Positions 43,841 through 52,658 are shown, counted from the first letter of the stretch. The stretch: 64,000 bases of DNA from Anaerolineales bacterium UBA6055 (GCA_002428985.1 DIYL01000057.1:1-64000); one strand, 5' to 3'. Translations and numbers: made by a program. The notes: a model not told the origin generated them from the sequence alone.

Positions 43841-44223
43841 TATGCCTCCTCTTTGGCGTTGTCAGATTTAAGATCAGGACGCAAGCGTGCAGCCTCACGC
43901 AAAAAGACATGTTGTATATCATCCATATGTTTATCAGTATTCCAATGAATCAAAACCCGAATACACATTGGCAAACCGTCTTGTACATCGGCTTCAACAA
44001 ACCCCATTAACGCCGTCCGCGTCCATCCAAATTCACGGGCTGCTTTTGCTGGAAAAGCCGCTGTCAATTCAGGTGTGGTAGTAAATAAAATACTTGCGAC
44101 ATCATTTTCATCAATTGTGTTACGTTCGACGATTGTTTCAAGTAATTCTTGGGTCGCCTGCAAAATATCATCGCTGTTATTATTTTCAACTGTTATTGCC
44201 CCTCGTACACCACGTATCATCAT
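43840..44223 (-). CDS. aroH: Chorismate mutase AroH type
   Basis: The product is 127 residues. VRGAITVENN at the start, DVASILFTTTPEL, AAREFGWTRTALMGF and CIRVLIHWNT are the monofunctional AroH-fold motifs, with the active-site Arg residues present. It rearranges chorismate to prephenate. ATG pairs at 44223 and 44220 are both possible; AGGAGGT lies 7 bases before the first. It is the first structural gene of the aro operon and sits directly after the attenuator. Confidence 0.96.
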   Translation of the reverse strand: MMIRGVRGAITVENNNSDDILQATQELLETIVERNTIDENDVASILFTTTPELTAAFPAKAAREFGWTRTALMGFVEADVQDGLPMCIRVLIHWNTDKHMDDIQHVFLREAARLRPDLKSDNAKEEA

Positions 44224-44237
44224 ATAATTGACCTCCT

Positions 44238-44276
44238 AAAAAATAAAAAAGGCGCGGAGTGTGTCACCCTGCGCCT
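44238..44276 (-). terminator. Attenuator terminator in the aro operon leader
   Basis: On the minus strand AGGCGC-A-GGGTG (44276-44265) pairs with CACTC-C-GCGCCT (44261-44250) around loop ACA, giving 11 pairs with one A-C mismatch, then TTTTTTATTTTTT to 44238. The U tract abuts AGGAGGT (44237-44231), the aroH ribosome binding site, so it must be bypassed to express the operon. TTCCGCGCT at 44324-44316 can instead pair with GGCGCAGGG (44275-44267), a competing antiterminator with one mismatch. Confidence 0.9.
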
Positions 44277-44306
44277 AAAGTTTGTCATGTTAGTTATAGT
44301 TAAAAA

Positions 44307-44393
44307 TTAGTTTCCAGCGCGGAACACCCCAACCGTTGTTATGTGGTTTGGAAAATAATAGTAACCGAAACTGAAAACCTGTAAATTGTGCAT
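44307..44393 (-). CDS. Phe/Tyr-rich leader peptide of the aro operon
   Basis: A 28-codon frame runs from ATG 44393 to TAA 44307. It encodes MHNLQV, then FSFGYYYF (codons 7-14, bases 44375-44352), then 14 residues ending VFRAGN. Six of eight residues in the run are Phe or Tyr. The 3' end of the frame includes a TTCC-GCGCT-GGAA hairpin (44324-44312) whose loop can also pair with the 5' arm of the terminator. The geometry fits ribosome-mediated attenuation: scarce charged Phe or Tyr tRNA stalls the ribosome at 44352-44375 and leaves 44324-44316 free to form the antiterminator; complete translation covers it and the terminator forms. No strong Shine-Dalgarno sequence precedes the ATG, which is the weak point. 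Confidence 0.85.
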   Translation of the reverse strand: MHNLQVFSFGYYYFPNHITTVGVFRAGN

Positions 44394-44427
44394 GTTATTC
44401 GTGCTTATTTGTGTATAAGTTGCAGAA

Positions 44428-44456
44428 ACTTTACAACGTTTCTTGCTATCTGTCAA
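44428..44456 (-). promoter_or_regulatory. Promoter for the aro operon leader
   Basis: Minus strand TTGACA (44456-44451, 6/6), 17-base spacer, TAAAGT (44433-44428, 4/6). The predicted start is near 44421, giving a leader of about 200 bases before aroH. Confidence 0.75.
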
Positions 44457-44469
44457 CAAAGCATTCAAA

Positions 44470-45579
44470 CTAAACTAAACCAACCGATAAAAGCAATGGG
44501 CTCACCACCAAACCAACAGCAAATGTTGCCAACGCAAACATCCCCATCGTCCAATATCCACTATTATCATCAATACCATGTACCATTGTCATGCCTTGCG
44601 CCGCAATATAGAGTGAATATACCCATAGCACAAATAATGCAATTGCTACCAATGTGCCTAGTATAGGTACAATCGCAAACACTAAATTCGCAATATCAAT
44701 CATAAAACCCGCTGTAATCACTGGAAGCATGATCGTATACGCATGTCGCATAAACGATGCCTGCCCATTACGGCGGGTTGTCACAAACCAATATGAAGCA
44801 TAAATTCCCACATACAACAAAATAATGTTGACAGGTAAAAACAAAATCATTGAGAAAATCATTGAGAAAACGCTAGGAGCAGCAACAGGTTCAGTCACAA
44901 ATGGACTGTTATTGATCGAATTTGCGAGTTGCGTTTGCAAAATGAACGCAGATAAAGACGATACAACGGCACCTATAGCCAAAGCAATGAATACGACCTG
45001 CCAAAAACGCCACCAGCTAGCTCGATGGATTTCGTTTAAATAAACATCTGGTGTGCGACGCAGAATCTCGTAGCCACTCCTAATAGTATGTACAAATTCA
45101 TTCTGAATAACTTGTGGTTCGGTTGATTCAGGTGCATCTTCAATTGCAACGGGTACTTGTAGATTACCAATGCGCGTTTTATTACCCGCACCAATACCCA
45201 TTCTAGGCAACGACTGAAGTGCTGGTGGGACGTTCATTTGCGGTTGTTCATAAGCTTCTGTGTTAGGATGAGATTTCACTTTTGGTTCTTCATAAACTCT
45301 CGGTTCAGGTTCAACAAATTCCTCTTCAACCACAAAATCTTCATCATCTAATTTAGCCAGCGCATCCTTCGCCAATTGATTGTTGGGCATAATTGCTAGC
45401 ACAGTATTCAAGCTTGTTCGTTTATCGGCGACTGATGTTTGTACCCGAGATAAAAAATACCATGCCTTGGCATTGTTCGGATCAAGCTCTACAGCCTGTT
45501 CTAACAAGTCATACGCTTCCTGCTTTTTACCCTTTTTTAGCGCATCAATACCCTGTGCTGTCAATTCCTTGCTGGTCAT
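44470..45579 (-). CDS. TPR and Yip1-like multi-helix membrane protein
   Basis: The product is 369 residues. Residues 1-75 carry two TPR-like helix pairs (EAYDLLEQAVELDPNNAKAWYFL is the clearest), then a Pro/Glu-rich linker (about 90-140), then five to six membrane helices resembling the Yip1 domain. The TPR part faces the cytoplasm as a protein-interaction platform. It is the last gene before the aro promoter and the end of the trp-side gene run, with no terminator between it and the aro promoter. It has its own promoter candidate in the 87-base gap after trpA. Confidence 0.8.
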   Translation of the reverse strand: MTSKELTAQGIDALKKGKKQEAYDLLEQAVELDPNNAKAWYFLSRVQTSVADKRTSLNTVLAIMPNNQLAKDALAKLDDEDFVVEEEFVEPEPRVYEEPKVKSHPNTEAYEQPQMNVPPALQSLPRMGIGAGNKTRIGNLQVPVAIEDAPESTEPQVIQNEFVHTIRSGYEILRRTPDVYLNEIHRASWWRFWQVVFIALAIGAVVSSLSAFILQTQLANSINNSPFVTEPVAAPSVFSMIFSMILFLPVNIILLYVGIYASYWFVTTRRNGQASFMRHAYTIMLPVITAGFMIDIANLVFAIVPILGTLVAIALFVLWVYSLYIAAQGMTMVHGIDDNSGYWTMGMFALATFAVGLVVSPLLLSVGLV

Positions 45580-45620
45580 ATATTCTCCAATAAGTTTCGT
45601 CAGTATCTTGTTTATATTCT

Positions 45621-45649
45621 ATTGTAAGAGACAGATACCAAACAAGCAA
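45621..45649 (-). promoter_or_regulatory. Possible promoter for the TPR/Yip1 gene
   Basis: Minus strand TTGCTT (45649-45644, 3/6), 17-base spacer, TACAAT (45626-45621, 5/6), about 42 bases before the ATG. Confidence 0.4.
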
Positions 45650-45666
45650 TTTGAACTTAGCAAATC

Positions 45667-46473
45667 TTAGTCAATCGCTAATCGCAATGACGAAGCTAAC
45701 TCTCGGACAGCATCTACACTATCTTCGCCCGCACGTACCAATGCACTCCCAACGATAAACCCATCTGTTAATTCACTTACTTGTTTAGCATGGTCTGGAG
45801 TACTAATCCCAAAACCCATTACTAGTGGTTTATCAGTCTGTTCACGTAACCGTGTGATAAAATCAGTTAGATATTCGGGCAATTCTGTTCGTGCCCCGGT
45901 AATCCCTGTCAACGACACCACATAAATAAAACCCGTCGCATTTTTTGATGTCATCTTGATACGTTTAGCATTACTGGTTGGCGCAAGGAAGAAAACTAGT
46001 CCCATCCCCTCTTGTTCGCAGATACCAGCAAACATCGCGGCTTCTTCTGGTGGTAAATCCGGTACGATTAACCCATCAGCCCCTGCAGCCTTGGCATCTT
46101 TGACAAACTGTTCTGTCCCATATGCCACAAGTGGATTCGCATACCCCATCATCATCATAGGTTGCGTCACACCGTTATCACGTAGTGTTTTAACTGCTTC
46201 AAGGCATTTTTTGACAGTCGTACCATTTTCAAGAGCCACTTGTGTTGCCGCTTGAATTGTTGGTCCATCAGCAATTGGATCACTAAATGGAATCCCTATC
46301 TCAAAGCCATCCACACCAACTTCTGCCATTGCCATAATGGCTTCGACCGATTCATCATATGTCGGATAGCCAATGGGGAAATATGGCAAAAATGCCGCCC
46401 GATTTTCTGTTTTCGCCGTATCGAACATATCTGCAATCGCAGATAGCCCTTGCTTCTCTCGTGTATTTGTCAT
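45667..46473 (-). CDS. trpA: Tryptophan synthase alpha subunit
   Basis: The product is 268 residues. GFEIGIPFSDPIADGPTIQ holds the catalytic Glu and Asp, and LIVPDLPPEEA, GFIYVVSLTGITGAR and GFGISTPDH complete the TIM barrel loops. It cleaves indole-3-glycerol phosphate to indole, passed to TrpB. Unusually it is separated from trpB by a DUF429 gene; its ATG lies one base after that gene stop. Confidence 0.97.
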   Translation of the reverse strand: MTNTREKQGLSAIADMFDTAKTENRAAFLPYFPIGYPTYDESVEAIMAMAEVGVDGFEIGIPFSDPIADGPTIQAATQVALENGTTVKKCLEAVKTLRDNGVTQPMMMMGYANPLVAYGTEQFVKDAKAAGADGLIVPDLPPEEAAMFAGICEQEGMGLVFFLAPTSNAKRIKMTSKNATGFIYVVSLTGITGARTELPEYLTDFITRLREQTDKPLVMGFGISTPDHAKQVSELTDGFIVGSALVRAGEDSVDAVRELASSLRLAID

Positions 46474-46474
46474 C

Positions 46475-47281
46475 TTAAAACCTCACTATAAGTCCTTCTG
46501 TATGCCGATGTTGCCATTCTTCATCTGTGACAATCGGCAATCGGTAATCCCAACTCTTATCTATATTTTGTGTGACATAAGCTGCTGCCATCATCACACA
46601 TGCGACAACCGAATCTGCCAAATCTTGATTATCAACCGCACTCTTATCAATTTCGTTAATGACAGTGAGATAACCCAGTCGGTTAAATTTCTCGATAAAC
46701 TTATCAATATCCATCGAGCGTTTTAACTCTGCTTTTTGCCACGCATATGACGGATAAATCTCATATACAGTGGTATATTCAGGATCATAGCCACCCTGAG
46801 CATTTCCAAAAGGGTAGACATTAATGCCTGCATCTCTCAAATACCTGATCAACTTCAATCCAGCATATAGCATAACCCGCAAGTTTGGATTCACCGTCTT
46901 GAAAACGCTATGCGCATTGACAGCAATATCTGTTGCCCGACAATATGCACTGTGTTTATCCGCACACTTTCGTGGATAATCTTGCATTGACTCATCAATG
47001 AATCTTGCAAATCCTTTGCGTGTCATCTGATTAATACCACTCAGCATCTCCTCATAGCTAGAGAAGCCCAAACGTGGCAATGCAATTGATGGTATACCAA
47101 ATGGAAAATCTAAACCCCATATTGCATCTTTGGATCGGACAATACCATGATATAAATCAAGCCGATCATCACAGGTTATATACGATTTTAGCGTGAGAAT
47201 GCTATCCTCAAGAATGCCATGCACATAGAAAATCTTGGGATTCATTGCCCCACTAAAATCTGCACCGTAGATATGTCGCAT
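46475..47281 (-). CDS. DUF429-family protein (RNase H-like fold)
   Basis: The product is 268 residues. MRHIYGADFSGAMNPKIF at the start, IWGLDFPFGIPS, a Cys/His region PRKCADKHSAYCRATD and EIYPSYAWQKA match the DUF429 group, thought to share the RNase H fold and to act as a nuclease; its activity is not well known. The ATG overlaps the trpB TAA as TAATG, and trpA follows after one base, so it is embedded inside the trpBA pair. Confidence 0.8.
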   Translation of the reverse strand: MRHIYGADFSGAMNPKIFYVHGILEDSILTLKSYITCDDRLDLYHGIVRSKDAIWGLDFPFGIPSIALPRLGFSSYEEMLSGINQMTRKGFARFIDESMQDYPRKCADKHSAYCRATDIAVNAHSVFKTVNPNLRVMLYAGLKLIRYLRDAGINVYPFGNAQGGYDPEYTTVYEIYPSYAWQKAELKRSMDIDKFIEKFNRLGYLTVINEIDKSAVDNQDLADSVVACVMMAAAYVTQNIDKSWDYRLPIVTDEEWQHRHTEGLIVRF

Positions 47282-48507
47282 TATTGCCCAAGAATACCGA
47301 TCACCGTATCGAGATCTTTGTCACCACGCCCTGAGAGATTTACCAAAATGACGCTATCTTTAGGCATTTTAGGTGCACGTTTAATTACCTCAGCAACAGC
47401 ATGTGAGCTTTCCAATGCAGGGATGATACCTTCGAGTTTGCTTAATTTTTGGAAGGCTTCAAGTGCTTCCTCATCAGTTGCCATCGTATAGAAAGCGCGC
47501 TCAAGGCTGCGTAGGTGAGCATGTTCAGGACCAACAGATGGATAATCCAAACCAGCAGATACACTATGTGTTTCCATGATTTGTCCATCCGAGTTTTGCA
47601 TCACATAAGAGCGTGTTCCATGTAGTATCCCCGGACGACTAATATCAAAATCTGAGAAGCGCGACGCATGTTCACCACTTTCAATACCATGACCACCAGC
47701 TTCAATGCCAATCAGCTCGACATCTTCATCATCACGGAACGCATGGAACAAACCTATCGCATTACTACCACCCCCCACACATGCCATACACACATCAGGT
47801 AATCGTCCAGTCATCTCTTGGATTTGCTCACGAGCCTCTGTTCCAATGACACTCTGGAAGTCGCGTACAATCATCGGATACGGATGCGGTCCTAATGCCG
47901 ACCCCAACAGATAGAACGTAGTTTCCACATTCGTCACCCAATCACGCATTGCTTCGTTGATCGCATCTTTAAGGGTTTTACTACCGCTTTCTACAGGTAT
48001 TACATTCGCACCAAGTAATTTCATACGGAAGACATTCGGTTGCTGGCGGGCAATATCAACACTGCCCATATACACATGACAATCTAAACCGAGTAATGCC
48101 ATTGCAGTAGCAGTACCTACACCATGCTGACCTGCACCCGTCTCCGCGATGATACGTTTTTTACCCATACGCTTTGCAAGTAAACCTTGACCTAGTGCAT
48201 TATTGATTTTGTGTGCCCCCGTATGGGCAAGATCTTCACGCTTGAGATAGATTTGTGCGCCACCCAAATATTCACTTAAGCGTTTGGCATGGGTAATTGG
48301 TGTTGGGCGACCTGTATATGTCCGTTGCAGATACGCCAATTCTTGATGGAATTCAGGATCGGCCATCGCTTCAGCATACGCCTCTTCTAATTCATCTAGC
48401 GCTGGAATAATCGTTTCTGGGACAAAGCGTCCACCAAATTCACCGTAATACCCACGTTCATTAGGCACATTCGTCACATTTGTTTTTATATACATTTGAT
48501 CAGTCAT
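47281..48507 (-). CDS. trpB: Tryptophan synthase beta subunit
   Basis: The product is 408 residues. REDLAHTGAHKINNALGQ contains the PLP Lys, followed by AETGAGQHGVGTATA and GGGSNAIGLFHAF for the cofactor phosphate. The N-terminal GRFVPETIIPALDELEEAY is typical TrpB1, which works with TrpA. It joins indole and serine to tryptophan. AGAGGAT precedes the ATG. The 61-base gap to the sulfatase gene holds a small GTAGT/ACTAC hairpin without a U tract. Confidence 0.97.
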   Translation of the reverse strand: MTDQMYIKTNVTNVPNERGYYGEFGGRFVPETIIPALDELEEAYAEAMADPEFHQELAYLQRTYTGRPTPITHAKRLSEYLGGAQIYLKREDLAHTGAHKINNALGQGLLAKRMGKKRIIAETGAGQHGVGTATAMALLGLDCHVYMGSVDIARQQPNVFRMKLLGANVIPVESGSKTLKDAINEAMRDWVTNVETTFYLLGSALGPHPYPMIVRDFQSVIGTEAREQIQEMTGRLPDVCMACVGGGSNAIGLFHAFRDDEDVELIGIEAGGHGIESGEHASRFSDFDISRPGILHGTRSYVMQNSDGQIMETHSVSAGLDYPSVGPEHAHLRSLERAFYTMATDEEALEAFQKLSKLEGIIPALESSHAVAEVIKRAPKMPKDSVILVNLSGRGDKDLDTVIGILGQ

Positions 48508-48568
48508 AACAATAAATCCTCTATTCTTTACTAAATCCTTGATTTAACTAAGTTTTTGTAGTCAGCAA

Positions 48569-49972
48569 CTACGAATACATCACTTGTTTGGGTCCAATAT
48601 CCACTGCATGGGCTTGTGCGTTGTAGCTTTTTAGTAACAACTCAAACCGCAAGTCTTGGTAATCAGGGTTTTGCCATAAATTATTAAACTCTCCGGGATC
48701 TTCTTTAAGGTCGAATAACTCACCAATCGACTGATTGTGATAAACGATCAACTTATAGCGTTCATCACGATACATCGTGCCATAACTGCCCTCAAAGCCG
48801 TTCTCATCACGTGGCCACAGCACATGATAATACTCACTACGCACATAATCCCGAATCTTGGTTTCATCACCATTCAGAATCGGCATTAAGGATTTGCCCT
48901 GCATCCGATGAGGTTGATCCACATCACACACATCCAACAATGTCGGCGCAATATCACTAAGTTCTACCAGCGCATCACTCACCAATCCGGGCGTAAAATG
49001 ATCGCGCCATGCCAAAATCAGTGGAACACGCACAAGCCCTTCATAGAATCGACAGCCCTTATAGAGCAAACCATGATCACCAAGGGTCTCACCGTGATCG
49101 CTGGTAAAGATAATCAACGTGTTATCGCGCTGTCCGGTACGTTCCAACGACTCAAGAATTTCCCCAATCTTTTCATCAACCAGTTCAATCATGCCATAAT
49201 ATTGAGCAATAATTTTTTGAATCTCAAAGTCAGCAGGATTTCGCGCTTCACTTTGGAAATCGACATCTGCTAAAAATGCCTGTGCTTCTAGATCACTTTC
49301 TTGAAACAGCGGCTTCGGCAAATCATCTGGATTATACCGTTCCTCATATTCCTTTGGCGGGTCAAATGGTGGATGTGGATAATAGGGGTTAAAACTTAAG
49401 AACCACGGTTTACCATCGTGATCACCTTCGATAAACTCGATTGATTTTGTCGCACACCATGAGGTCTGATGTAATTCAGCTGGCATATTTTGCGGATCTT
49501 CACGTAGATCAGACAAATTGTAACCTTGTTCTTCAACCCATGTCCGATAATCGTGACCTGTCTCCCAACTATCTCGAGGCGCGTGACTAAATTCAAAGAA
49601 ACGATATCCATCATTTTCGAGGCGAGGCTCAGTACGATCCATACTGCCTTGCATATGGAACTTACCCGCTAAACCACCGTCATATCCCGCATCTGCCAAT
49701 AACTTTGTGACGAGTGGCGCAGCGTCTGCCCACGTCTCATTCCCATTAGTACAAGCGTGTATCGCTGATGGATACATACCAGTCAAAAAACTGGCACGAC
49801 TGGGAGTACAAATCGGCGACTGACAAAATGCGTGTGTAAACGTCACACCTTCTGCCATCAAGCTATCAATATTTGGCGTACGAACATGTGGATTGTTTAA
49901 TCCACCAATTGTGTCATAACGTTGTTGATCGGTACATAACCATAAAATATTAGGTTGTTCCGGTTCTGACAT
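48569..49972 (-). CDS. Type I (formylglycine) sulfatase-family protein
   Basis: The product is 467 residues. QPNILWLCTDQQRYDTIGG is the N-terminal metal site, CQSPICTPSRASFLTGMYP carries the C-x-P-S-R motif whose Cys55 is converted to formylglycine, and FTSDHGETLGDHGL the second metal site. The family removes sulfate from sugars or other esters. There is no signal peptide, so it would be cytoplasmic. It lies in the trp operon between a NUDIX gene (9 bases) and trpB; no formylglycine-generating enzyme is nearby. Confidence 0.93.
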   Translation of the reverse strand: MSEPEQPNILWLCTDQQRYDTIGGLNNPHVRTPNIDSLMAEGVTFTHAFCQSPICTPSRASFLTGMYPSAIHACTNGNETWADAAPLVTKLLADAGYDGGLAGKFHMQGSMDRTEPRLENDGYRFFEFSHAPRDSWETGHDYRTWVEEQGYNLSDLREDPQNMPAELHQTSWCATKSIEFIEGDHDGKPWFLSFNPYYPHPPFDPPKEYEERYNPDDLPKPLFQESDLEAQAFLADVDFQSEARNPADFEIQKIIAQYYGMIELVDEKIGEILESLERTGQRDNTLIIFTSDHGETLGDHGLLYKGCRFYEGLVRVPLILAWRDHFTPGLVSDALVELSDIAPTLLDVCDVDQPHRMQGKSLMPILNGDETKIRDYVRSEYYHVLWPRDENGFEGSYGTMYRDERYKLIVYHNQSIGELFDLKEDPGEFNNLWQNPDYQDLRFELLLKSYNAQAHAVDIGPKQVMYS

Positions 49973-49981
49973 AACAAATCC

Positions 49982-50608
49982 TTATATCAATAAATATTTT
50001 TCACCTGCAAAATACCGTTTCGCCAGTAACAATATTTTTAATGCATATGGGTCAATTGTTTGAATAAAATCATCAAGCGTAACTTTGATTTTATCTGTAC
50101 CAAGCCCCACTGCAGGAACAATTGCGAAGTCAATTTCACCTGTGAGCAGTTGGATCCCAACCACAATCGGCAATTTTACCAGTCCGGCAATTTCAGATTG
50201 TTGATATGTGTAGTCTGTTAATGATTGATCACATTCATACAAGAATACATGTGCCACCTGGCAATCAACTAAATCTTTATATTTTTTAATTGATACACGT
50301 CGCCCTAGCGAAACAAGATCATCAAACGATACAGTCAGACCAAGTTCTTCTTCAAGCTCTCGCGCACCATCTTGGATCGTTTCACCGGATTGTAAATGTC
50401 CAGCAGCACTGATATCAAGCTTATGTGGGAAGGTATCCTGATTGGGTCCACGCTTCTGCAACACCACAAAGGTTTCACCATCCTCATCGCGACCAACCAC
50501 CCAACACTGAAACACCTGATGCCAATCGCCATCTCGATGCACTTCTGCCCTTGGCTTGACACCAATATGATTCAGGTCTTCATCATAGATGTCAAATAGT
50601 TCCGTCAT
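49982..50608 (-). CDS. NUDIX hydrolase (IPP isomerase/YfcD-like)
   Basis: The product is 208 residues from the ATG at 50608, preceded by AAGGAA; an upstream in-frame start at 50692 lies inside the neighbouring gene. The NUDIX box GHLQSGETIQDGARELEEEL has six rather than seven residues between the first Glu and the Arg, a spacing I recall in a YfcD-like subgroup. VFQCWVVGRDEDGETFVVLQKR is the IPP isomerase-like core. The substrate is unknown. It overlaps the preceding NUDIX gene by 17 bases. Confidence 0.85.
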   Translation of the reverse strand: MTELFDIYDEDLNHIGVKPRAEVHRDGDWHQVFQCWVVGRDEDGETFVVLQKRGPNQDTFPHKLDISAAGHLQSGETIQDGARELEEELGLTVSFDDLVSLGRRVSIKKYKDLVDCQVAHVFLYECDQSLTDYTYQQSEIAGLVKLPIVVGIQLLTGEIDFAIVPAVGLGTDKIKVTLDDFIQTIDPYALKILLLAKRYFAGEKYLLI

Positions 50609-51170
50609 GACCATTCCTTGCGGTAAAGATGCGTGTATCCGGTCTATCATAGGGTGTTTGTGTCCATGCCCAAGGTTGAAGACGTTCGGCAAGATAAGTC
50701 TCTATAAACCAGCGTGTATAAGATGACACATTCAAGCTATCAAACTCTGAAAGTGCAACAAATCGTGCTTCAGTTGCCTCGACTTCATCCGCAACAGGCA
50801 TTTGATTTTCGTCAACCTCACACAGGAAGATGACGTATATATCGCTGATACCGCGCTGTAGCTGATTGCGGATAAACACAACACCTTGAGCGACGATATC
50901 CAAGCCAGCTTCTTCCTTTACTTCGCGTACAATCGCAACATCCACTGGCTCACCCTGCTCAATATGACCACTTGGCAATGTCCAAATCCCGATAGGTGGA
51001 ATACCACGTTCAACCAGCAAGACACGATCACCACGAAACACCAACGCACCAACGCCGATTTTCGTCTTGGCGTATTGCACGAAATGACCATCAGGGCAGG
51101 CATCACGCTCGAACCCGCCATCCATGATCTTTATCGTAGACTTACCACATTCAGGGCAGAATTTCGCCAT
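50592..51170 (-). CDS. NUDIX hydrolase with N-terminal zinc ribbon
   Basis: The product is 192 residues. FCPECGK and DACPDGHF form a four-ligand zinc ribbon at residues 4-31, as in NADH pyrophosphatases. The NUDIX box GHIEQGEPVDVAIVREVKEE has standard spacing. The expected activity is hydrolysis of a nucleoside diphosphate derivative. It lies eight bases after trpF and overlaps the second NUDIX gene, so two NUDIX enzymes are translated together inside the trp operon. Confidence 0.9.
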   Translation of the reverse strand: MAKFCPECGKSTIKIMDGGFERDACPDGHFVQYAKTKIGVGALVFRGDRVLLVERGIPPIGIWTLPSGHIEQGEPVDVAIVREVKEEAGLDIVAQGVVFIRNQLQRGISDIYVIFLCEVDENQMPVADEVEATEARFVALSEFDSLNVSSYTRWFIETYLAERLQPWAWTQTPYDRPDTRIFTARNGHDGTI

Positions 51171-51178
51171 AATAATAC

Positions 51179-51838
51179 CTATACAGCCTTCACAGCTTGG
51201 ATAAATGCATTAACTTTGGCTTCATCTTTTTCACCAGGTGTCCCCGCTTCAACCCCACTGGCAACATCAACACCCCATGGTTGAATTGTCTGTATGCGGT
51301 CCGCAACATTTTCAGGATTCAATCCACCCGCTAACATCATACGCGGAATACGATCTTTAACCGCAAGCGCCACTTCAATACTAGCCGTCTCGCCTGTGCC
51401 ACCGTATAACTTTGGGTGATATGCATCAACAATTAATGATGGAATCCGGTCGTCCATTGGGAACGTCGATTCAAAATAATTGACATCATCCATCGCCATC
51501 ATCATATTTGCTGGACGAATCGACTTAAAGCCAACGCCGCGGAGTTCCTTTAAGACACTTTCTGATTCATCACCGCTAAGTTGAGCAAAATCTAAACCGA
51601 CAATATCCATGACTTGGCTAATATGGCTATCAGTCGCATTTACAAATAAGCCCACTAACACTGGGCAATCATCGCCTAAGGCATCCCGTAATTTATCAGC
51701 AATTTCACGGGCGGATTGCGGTTCGATATATCGCGGAGTCTTGGTATAAAAATTTAACCCAATCATATCTGCACCAGCTTGCGCGACCATCAGTGCGTTG
51801 TCATATGATCGAATTCCACAAATTTTGACCTTGGTCAT
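51179..51838 (-). CDS. trpF: Phosphoribosylanthranilate isomerase
   Basis: The product is 219 residues from the ATG at 51838; an upstream in-frame start at 51895 lies in trpC. TKVKICGIRSYDNAL holds the catalytic Cys, SLIVDAYHPKLYGGTGET the catalytic Asp and the phosphate loop, and LAGGLNPENVADRI the second phosphate site. It isomerises phosphoribosylanthranilate to CdRP. It starts seven bases after the trpC stop. Confidence 0.96.
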   Translation of the reverse strand: MTKVKICGIRSYDNALMVAQAGADMIGLNFYTKTPRYIEPQSAREIADKLRDALGDDCPVLVGLFVNATDSHISQVMDIVGLDFAQLSGDESESVLKELRGVGFKSIRPANMMMAMDDVNYFESTFPMDDRIPSLIVDAYHPKLYGGTGETASIEVALAVKDRIPRMMLAGGLNPENVADRIQTIQPWGVDVASGVEAGTPGEKDEAKVNAFIQAVKAV

Positions 51839-51845
51839 TCTGATT

Positions 51846-52658
51846 CTAGCCCCTTGGTTGAGTACTAAACGCACGAACGGATCCAACCATATCATCCGAC
51901 TTCACCAGTGATTCCCCAACTAGTACAGCATGTGCACCAAGTTGTCCCATCTGTTTGACATCTTCAGCTGTCTTGATACCACTTTCAGCCACTAACAGTA
52001 CATCATCGCCGACCATGTCTGCTAGACGTGATGTAGTGTCAAGGTCTACAGTAAATGTCTTCAAATCACGATTATTGATACCGATCAATTTTGCACGCAA
52101 ATTAAGCGCACGCTCCATCTCCTGCTCGTTGTGGACTTCTACAAGGGGGATCATGTCTAAACCCGTCACGGTTTCATAGAGCTCTTCTAATTGACTATCC
52201 GAAAGAGCGGCCACGATTAATAGAATTGCGTCTGCACCAGCAACCCGCCCCTCATATACTTGATACGGATCAATCACAAAGTCTTTACGTAAAACCGGTA
52301 CTGTAACCGATTCGCGAACAGCAGTCAGATAATCCAAATGCCCCATAAAAAAGTCTTCGTCTGTCAACACCGAAATTGCAGATGCACCGTTTTGATTATA
52401 AGTGGAGGCAATCATCACTGGCGCGAAATCTTGCACCATAATCCCCTTACTCGGTGACGCCCGTTTGACCTCAGCAATCAAAGCAACTGTATCTTTTTGC
52501 AAGGCCGACATCATATCTCTCACACCATATTGGGACTCAATTGATGCTTCCATCATCTCTTCCAACGATACATTTTTTTTGCGTTCAGTAAGTTCTTCAA
52601 CTTTGCGTGCTAAGATTTTATCGAGCACAGTATCCGTTTTTATATAGTGTGGATTCAT
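51846..52658 (-). CDS. trpC: Indole-3-glycerol phosphate synthase
   Basis: The product is 270 residues. LIAEVKRASPSKG (catalytic Glu and Lys), PVLRKDFVIDPYQVYE and LIGINNRDLKTF and VAESGIKTAEDV are the conserved barrel segments. It closes the indole ring from CdRP. It overlaps trpD by 4 bases (ATGA). Confidence 0.97.
   Translation of the reverse strand: MNPHYIKTDTVLDKILARKVEELTERKKNVSLEEMMEASIESQYGVRDMMSALQKDTVALIAEVKRASPSKGIMVQDFAPVMIASTYNQNGASAISVLTDEDFFMGHLDYLTAVRESVTVPVLRKDFVIDPYQVYEGRVAGADAILLIVAALSDSQLEELYETVTGLDMIPLVEVHNEQEMERALNLRAKLIGINNRDLKTFTVDLDTTSRLADMVGDDVLLVAESGIKTAEDVKQMGQLGAHAVLVGESLVKSDDMVGSVRAFSTQPRG

Noticed and set aside
48540..48580. GTAGT/ACTAC hairpin after the sulfatase gene as an operon-splitting terminator
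   Set aside because: Five-pair stem with A rather than T following on the transcribed strand; trpB is more likely still in the operon.
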